NCBI GenBank assembly: GCA_037952775.1 | Contig: JBANAY010000003.1 | Span: forward strand, 36,022,001 to 36,086,000 | Direction of reading: 5' to 3' | Origin: Clonostachys chloroleuca | Taxonomy: Eukaryota > Ascomycota > Sordariomycetes > Hypocreales > Bionectriaceae | Length of the DNA: 64,000 bases | Shown: positions 58,788-64,000 of the stretch, piece by piece | Numbering within the stretch: position 1 is the first letter of the stretch | Layout: every line of letters begins with the position of its first letter | The notes under the pieces: model-generated | Databases searched by the model: none | What the model was told of the DNA's origin: nothing | Seen by the model: the letters and a program-made list of their open reading frames with translations, nothing else | Translations under genes and position numbers: made by a program

Positions 58788-58999
58788 CAAGTGGGTGAAA
58801 TAAACATGGCACACCAAAGCTCTTTTCGCGTAAGGCACGGACTTCGCCTTAACTGAACACAATAATAAGAGAATAATAACCTATTCTATGATGTTCAGCT
58901 TGATATTCTATTTATTACCAGGCTGTTCTTTGATATTATGTTGAAATTTAACGCTGGAGTGTCTACCTAGACGTGCCATGTTTTTTTGTCAGTCGCTTG
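58788..58999. mobile_element. Miniature inverted-repeat element (MITE family copy 4)
   Basis: A 212-bp AT-rich element with CAAG...CTTG ends. Inner terminal repeats: AAATAAACATGGCAC on the left, AAAAAAACATGGCAC as reverse complement on the right. A perfect 5-bp duplication CCAGC flanks it (58783-58787 and 59000-59004); identity extends to GCTTGCCAGC if the shared terminal bases are counted. The left end CAAGTGGGTGA is the same as the right end of copy 2. Confidence 0.75.
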
Positions 59000-59235
59000 C
59001 CAGCGTGCGAACTGGCAGTGATTCACTGCCAAACATCGGTTAGGTGCTGTATTTAACAACCTGAATCGTAGAGCACTCGCCATTGTGTTCTAGGCAGGCA
59101 AACGGCTCTGTTCTCGAGGGTTCTGGTTCCATTTTCATCTCCAAGGTTCTCCTCTGCTCTCTTTCCTCTTGCTACCTACTCATAGATCTCTTCTCCTTTC
59201 TCTCTTCTCCTTCACACCTCACACTTCTCTCGTCC

Positions 59236-59255
59236 TTTTTTTTTTTTTTTTTTTT
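59236..59255. repeat. Poly-T run (20 T) in a pyrimidine-rich tract
   Basis: Twenty T within a CT-rich stretch (about 59100-59340), like the leader or promoter of a fungal gene. The coding sequence that follows is decayed (see next feature). Confidence 0.9.
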
Positions 59256-59399
59256 CGCAACCTGATCTCTATTACAACACACCCCAACTTTCGCAAACCC
59301 ACTGCTTCATCAACAACCTGCCGGTAAAGCAACAGGTTAGAGACATGCCAGCCGCCCATCTGCCAGCATGAATGACCCTCCGGCTGGGCCGGGCCAACA

Positions 59400-60590
59400 T
59401 CAACACCAATTCTTGGCCCCCAGCTAGAACCAAGCCCATTTACCTGCGATTATACACATCAGGATCTCGCGGATGCCAATGTTGGAGACTCTGCTCTGTA
59501 TGCTGGGCAGAGCATCCAGGTCCAAGGAGGAGATTGTCAGCATAAAGAATAGACACAAACCTGAGACTCACATTATCATTCACACTACAGCCAAGCCAAG
59601 AACTGGCTACCGCAAGATCGGCACATGATCCCAACATGATATTTGATGAGGCAACATCTGGTGCACTTATCAATATGGCCGAAGAAACGGCTATCACGGC
59701 ATTTAATCGTGTTCATGGTATGGGCTACAGAGCTACCTTTTCAGACGTCCAAAACTTGAATCGAATCAAAAGTTCTATTGCCAATCAGGCTCGTTAAGCA
59801 GCATCCTCATGGTCAAAGCTGGAATGCTCAGGCTGCAATGTGATATCGCCATTGACTGAAGGGAGTGGAGCGCCTTTTTATGACATCTCAAGGCCTTCAC
59901 ACTTCCCAGGAGACCGTGGCATGACAGTTTATCGAAGAGTCGGAGTGCTTACAGACGCCAATGGTACCTATACTCTTCAAGTCGGGCGGGCTCTATCGAG
60001 GACCCGAGCTTATAAGTGCACAATTCTTTCTTGATGCAGCCAGATCCCACCAAGCTGGCCTCAAAAACCTTACTCCTGGCTACGTCGTCTTTGAAATCAT
60101 GCATGATGGTAGGCCCCATGAAAAACTTTGGATTAGATGTTCAATTGCAGGGACTTTTAAAAAAGTTTGACTCTCCGTCAAGACTTGGAGTACGGGGTCG
60201 AATGGTTCCACGAATCGGCCAAATAGTGGTACTCGTTATCACTCCATCGACAGACGTATCGTGGCCAGTATAAGCGAGGGGGCGACAATCAAGACGAGTT
60301 TCTTGCTCTGAGGAACTGGCACAAAGCAAACGATATAATACGAGCCCTTGAGGGAATCAGATACCACAATCCCTCAGGGGATTTTCCCGAGACCGTCAGC
60401 TTTGACAGCGAGAACGTCCTGATACTAGAGTTGGAACACTTGAATCAGACTGCAGCATGGGTTCAGCGAAAGGGCAGGACAGAAGCAGCTCCAGAGAGAG
60501 CCAGCTTTGAATACAACCAGGACCTGATAGAAAATCACGTCCAAGAATGCGGGCCCAACACTCATAAACATGGAGGAACCTCCTCGTGAC
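59400..60590 (+). pseudogene. Decayed coding sequence of unknown family
   Basis: Downstream of a promoter-like pyrimidine tract, three plus-strand frames share one long coding-like region. Pieces include ALYAGQSIQVQGGDC near 59490, AEETAITAFNRVHGMGYRA near 59690-59730, a stop at 59797, then SGAPFYDISRPSHFPGDRG (59870-59930), LYRGPELISAQFFLDAARS (59990-60050) and RALEGIRYHNPSGDFPETV near 60340-60400. The pieces are in different frames with stops between. I do not recognise the family and assign no function. Confidence 0.4.
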
Positions 60591-61364
60591 GATTCCGATT
60601 TCTGGCTCTCTAGAATTCAGCCCGGGAGCAACGTTCACTATGGCTGCGAGAAGAAGAAAAAATGTGACCTATGTACATTCATGGTCACAACCTTGTCGAT
60701 ATTGCGCAATGCTTAACAGATAATGCACGTATACACCCTCGGCTCATCGCATGAGGGACTGGGGACGGGGGCCGCCTTTCCTATTGGCTGCGACGACAAC
60801 GCTTCCGCGGTTTCCAACCGGCAGTCATCGCTACTTCTCTTTCTACCAGGTCTAAGAAGACACAGAGCCCCAAAGGATACCTGCACGACAACTCGCTTGC
60901 TGCAACCTACCATTTCTACAAGAGGGTCACCACCTTTATCAATACTGCTCTGAAGCCCAAGTCCGGTATTACTAGTTCATATTTTCACTTTAAGTAGCAG
61001 GCCGGGGACAGTACACATCTTCATAGTCTCTTTTAGTTCAAGAATGATCCTGTAGCTGACTTCCTGAGTCAGGAAAACCGTCGTGTCTTTGAGTGATTCT
61101 GGGGCGTTCATATTTCCGCCGCTGCCCATAAGGTAGCTTCTTCTGTGCGAGGGCAAGATCCTCTCGCTGCGAACTCGATGGAACTTTCCTTGAACAAAGT
61201 ACAAAAACTCTTAGAGAAGAATTTCCTATTATTACTGAGACATATCTTTTTTATGGTAATATTGCGGAGGAAACAGCGAGTCGTCTTGAACAGGCTTATG
61301 AGGCAGGCCCTGCAGTACTAAACCTCAGAACTTGCCGGATTCTTTTAGGTCTTCTGCATCATTA
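60591..61364. other. Intergenic region with a partial copy of the downstream RBR gene
   Basis: About 770 bp. The 3' half contains the duplicated fragment 61171-61318, listed separately. No gene is supported otherwise. Confidence 0.5.
61171..61318 (-). pseudogene. Mutated partial duplicate of the RBR gene (RING1/linker region)
   Basis: This stretch aligns with 62042-62199 of the neighbouring RBR gene: GAACTCGATGGA, AAAGTAC, CTCTTAGAGAAGAAT, AACAGCGA and AGGCAG are shared. Most differences are transitions (for example AACGAAGTACGAAGACTC in the gene against AACAAAGTACAAAAACTC here), as RIP would produce. At the gene's frameshift site this copy has one base more and reads LFPPQ in frame. Confidence 0.7.
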
Positions 61365-62790
61365 TCAAAGGCGGTTGTATCTGCACCGCCCACACGCCAT
61401 GATGTTGCATTGTCTGCACTCAAATATGAAGAATGGCAGACGGTCGTGACACTCCTCACACCGATGTGCACCCCTCCGAGATTCCCACCTCTCGTGTAAA
61501 CACTGATGATTTTGTATCAAATTCGTTCTCTCTCGGTCAATCCGCGCAGCCCTCACCGCCGGAGCTATCGCAACAGCGTTTGCGTCCCGGTTGACAATGT
61601 TGTTTGCTCGGGTTAATAGCCGCTGCTCGTCCCAATGTGGGCATTTGCAGTTCTTCCACTTCATTCCACACACATAGCAGAACTGGTGTTTGCACACACA
61701 AGCTATAACCCATAGGTTAGCGAGTTACAAGTTAAAATGCTGCAATAACAGGCAAAGGGAGAGGAGGTGACGAGAAACCTACTAATATGATTGCACCCGG
61801 TGGAAAGCTCCACGATTCTGTGGCACGACTGACAGCTCTGCCATCCATTTTCCTTTGCGATACGAAGAAGTTCCTGCGTAGCCGAATCTTGAGGACAAAA
61901 ACCAGCGTGGTATAAACCTTTGCAGTGTGTGCAAGTCGAAAATTTACACTTTCTGCACACAGCCTTATCGCCTTGGATAGAGGAAGGAGGGATGAATGCC
62001 GAGCATGTCTTGATATGACAATACGTTCGGTTGAGTGTTGTGAACTCGATGGACTTTTCGTCGAACGAAGTACGAAGACTCTTAGAGAAGAATCTCAGAT
62101 TCAGGAAGAAAGGAATCCGTTCATGGCAACATTTGGGGGGAACAGCGACTCGTCCGTAAGAGAGCTCTGAAACAGGTTTACTAGGCAGGCTCTGCAGTAA
62201 TGATGCTCACAGGCGGAAGTAGTGAGGTCGTCGTAGTAGATGCGTTCACAGCAGACCAAACAATCATAGGGCGAAGGGGCTTTCTGTCGTGTGGCCTCAC
62301 GTTGTGTGAATGGTTTTGACGACTCTCCTGTGAGGCCAGCCTTGGCATTTTGATCTTCGCCTGTTGCAAGGCTCAATTCCGGAAGCTTTGGCATTGGGAC
62401 GCGTTTATTAGAAGTAGGAGCACTCCACTCCCCATGTCTTTTCATGGGCAAGCTAGTAGAATGTCCTGATGTTGCCGTGGCGGTTTGTCCATTTGTGCTC
62501 AGGGCCAAGGCATGCTGCCGGTCGCTTCTGGCCTGGAGCTCAACTCGCCTATGCGCGACTATCGCAGCACCATCCGCTGATACAGCGTTAGAAATACTTC
62601 TGCACATGGCTTGGTCCGCGCTGAAGGATGCTAGGCTCTCAAGCTCCGCCTTATAGACACACATTGCCAACTGACTGTCCGACATGGGCTGATTGGTCTT
62701 GCGTTTTTCCTTGTCGAGTAATTTCAAGTCCTCAGATTGAAGCTCAATGAAGAGCTGGAGGCTCTCCGCGTCGAGATCTTGAATATTCAT
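61365..62790 (-). CDS. RBR-type E3 ubiquitin ligase (IBR domain), one frameshift as assembled
   Basis: Two exons, 62790-61783 and 61702-61365 (intron GTAGGT...TAG). Domains in order: an N-terminal helical region (MNIQDLDAESLQLFIELQSE), a Ser/Thr-rich linker, RING1 from CLVCCERIYYDDLTTSACEH, CCHERIPF, IBR with YCHIKTCSAFIPPSSIQ, CRKCKFSTCTHCKGLYH, then RING2 with CQSCHRIVELSTGCNHI over the intron to CVCKHQFCYVCGMKWKNC. A C-terminal Cys/His segment follows (HRCEECHDRLPFFIFECRQC). After ESLFPP the frame is lost: the G6/C6 run at 62135-62140 is one base short. Restored, it reads CCHERIPFFLNLRFFSKSL and joins the IBR; total 448 aa. Such fungal RBR genes are often expanded in accessory DNA. Start is ATG 62790. 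Confidence 0.85.
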
Positions 62791-63771
62791 TTTCTATACC
62801 GCTTGGGTCATCCACTCTGTGGAATCAGAAGCCCAAGGGCCGTGCTGAGCATTGAAGATGGCGTTTGTACTGCCGAGAGATGAACATAGACTTGATCAGC
62901 ATGAAAGAGAAGTTCATGAAGGAGAAAATTTGACTCAGCAGGCAGGAAGTCGTAGTGTCTTGAAGAAAAAGGGCGAAAAGGTAAGCCACGTGGGGCAAGT
63001 GGCCTGCGAGAGTGAGCAAAAGGTGAGGAAGGTGCAAGGAGAGGAAGGTGCGTGTGCCAAAACGATTGAGGTTGGAAAACAAGGCATACAACCCCGCGTA
63101 AGATATGAGTTTAGACCGCCAGGTACGAAAGCAAATGTGAGGTGGGTGGCAAGAGTTGATTGATTGGCGATTCTCCTGGTGAGCGTAGGCTTCACGATGG
63201 TAAATTTCGGTGATGGGTTGGGCTCCTCTGAAGTCACTGGTGGCGTCTGGTATACCAGTATACCAGGAAAGCTTGCCTTGACGAGTTTCCGAGGGGTTTC
63301 AATGTGCACAATCTACGTGTTCCATCTTGATGTGATCTAAAACACTCACTTTTATTACGGGCTAGCTGAGAGAAGCAGCTCTTTGAATTACCAACAGGAC
63401 CAGCTGGATACCGCGCGCTTCGTACAGGAGGCCGCGCATCTCAGTTGTGGGTAGGAGATTGACTGGAAGAGTGTGTCAGATAGGTAGAAATTCTTGCCCG
63501 TACAAGCTGGCCGACTGCACCTTCCTGCATTTTGTGTTGGTCAAGGCGGATTGGAATCGCTTGATTCGCATCGGTCTGACCTGCATTTGTTATTGGTCAT
63601 CTCGGCTGGAGTGCCTGTTTGCTGTCGACGAGGAGCTATGGGTAAGACGAGCCATTACATCACACAAAAAAACAGTGAATTGCGTAACCAAGAACATTTT
63701 TGAGGAATTAAAACAGGAAACACAATGGCAAACCAGGTTGGAAATGAAGAAAAAATGCAAAAAGAAACAGA
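62791..63771. other. Intergenic region between RBR gene and tRNA
   Basis: About 980 bp holding the RBR promoter side. ORFs of 103-124 codons on both strands near 62850-63310 overlap each other and show no family signature, so I leave them out. Confidence 0.4.
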
Positions 63772-63772
63772 T

Positions 63773-63856
63773 GCCCCGTACTGGAATCGAACCAGTGATC
63801 TTATCATTTTTTTAATATTTTACTAGTGATACGCTTTACCACTGAGCCAACGGGGC
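63773..63856 (-). tRNA. tRNA-Thr(AGT) with a 13-nt intron
   Basis: On the minus strand the 7-bp acceptor stem GCCCCGT/ACGGGGC, box A (TGGCTCAGTGG) and box B (GGTTCGATTCC) are complete. The T stem ACTGG/CCAGT is perfect. The anticodon stem TATCA/TGATA pairs when a 13-nt A/T-only intron after position 37 is removed, leaving loop CTAGTAA with anticodon AGT (Thr, ACT/ACC codons). Total 84 nt, 71 mature. An ORF running over this region is a shadow. Confidence 0.88.
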
Positions 63857-64000
63857 TCCAGATCTGTTATCTGAGATTAATGTTAATTGAATCTATGGAC
63901 TAACACCATTTTCTCTGACTGAACCAAAGCCCTTGTTTTCGCTTTCCATGTTCGCGGTTCTGGCGAGGTAGGCATGACAGCCATAGATTCAAAGCAGTGC

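Noticed and set aside
62852..63309. Overlapping ORFs of 103 and 124 codons on opposite strands
   Set aside because: No recognisable domain, no splice support, and each could be the shadow of the other.
63447..63815. 122-codon plus-strand ORF ending in the tRNA
   Set aside because: It overlaps the antisense of the tRNA-Thr and has no family signature.
1..64000. CRISPR arrays, rRNA genes, bacterial-type operons
   Set aside because: Looked for and not seen; the window is eukaryotic with spliced genes and no regularly spaced repeat array.

Overview
The window is nuclear DNA of a filamentous ascomycete (Pezizomycotina). The class is less certain, with Eurotiomycetes my best guess. The evidence is dense genes with short GT-AG introns (about 50-130 bp), fungus-specific families (NACHT-WD40 STAND protein, HET domains, DUF3176, Fur-type NCS1 permease, Bud3-type RhoGEF), an intron-bearing tRNA-Thr, a Helitron relic, and transition-type decay resembling RIP in repeated or degenerate DNA.

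Layout. 1-16.8 kb is conserved core: 3' end of an AN1 zinc-finger protein, Rad4/XPC (repair), a CUE-like plus RBR ubiquitin ligase of the RNF216/TRIAD3 type, a short Dcc1-like protein, a 1517-residue Bud3-type RhoGEF (septation/polarity) and Rev7 (HORMA; polymerase zeta). 17.5-39 kb is accessory: a 13-WD-repeat NACHT protein with a Helo-like N-terminus, an arrestin-like protein, a DUF3176 membrane protein, a decayed membrane-protein gene, a UbiA-type prenyltransferase/terpene cyclase and two convergent HET-domain genes. 40.2-52.1 kb returns to conserved genes: PI31 proteasome regulator, a Kap114/importin-9 karyopherin, an ApbA/PanE-type reductase and an NCS1 nucleobase/allantoin-type permease. 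52.1-63.9 kb is repeat-rich: a small possibly zinc-binding protein, 30-bp repeats, a rearranged Helitron helicase, decayed ORFs, a second RBR ligase with a partial mutated duplicate, and tRNA-Thr.

Two observations stand out. (1) A previously unnamed (to me) miniature inverted-repeat element family is present in four copies (39310-39517, 39530-39784, 48662-48891, 58788-58999). They are 208-255 bp long, most with 5'-CAAG...CTTG-3' termini, and three have perfect 5-bp target duplications (ACAGG, GCTTG, CCAGC). (2) At least six genes, including the conserved PI31 gene, and possibly rad4, are interrupted by single-base length changes in G/C or A/T runs. One of them can be checked against a duplicate inside the window, which keeps the missing base. 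This looks more like homopolymer error in the assembly than like seven pseudogenes, and it changes how the HET/NLR loci should be read.
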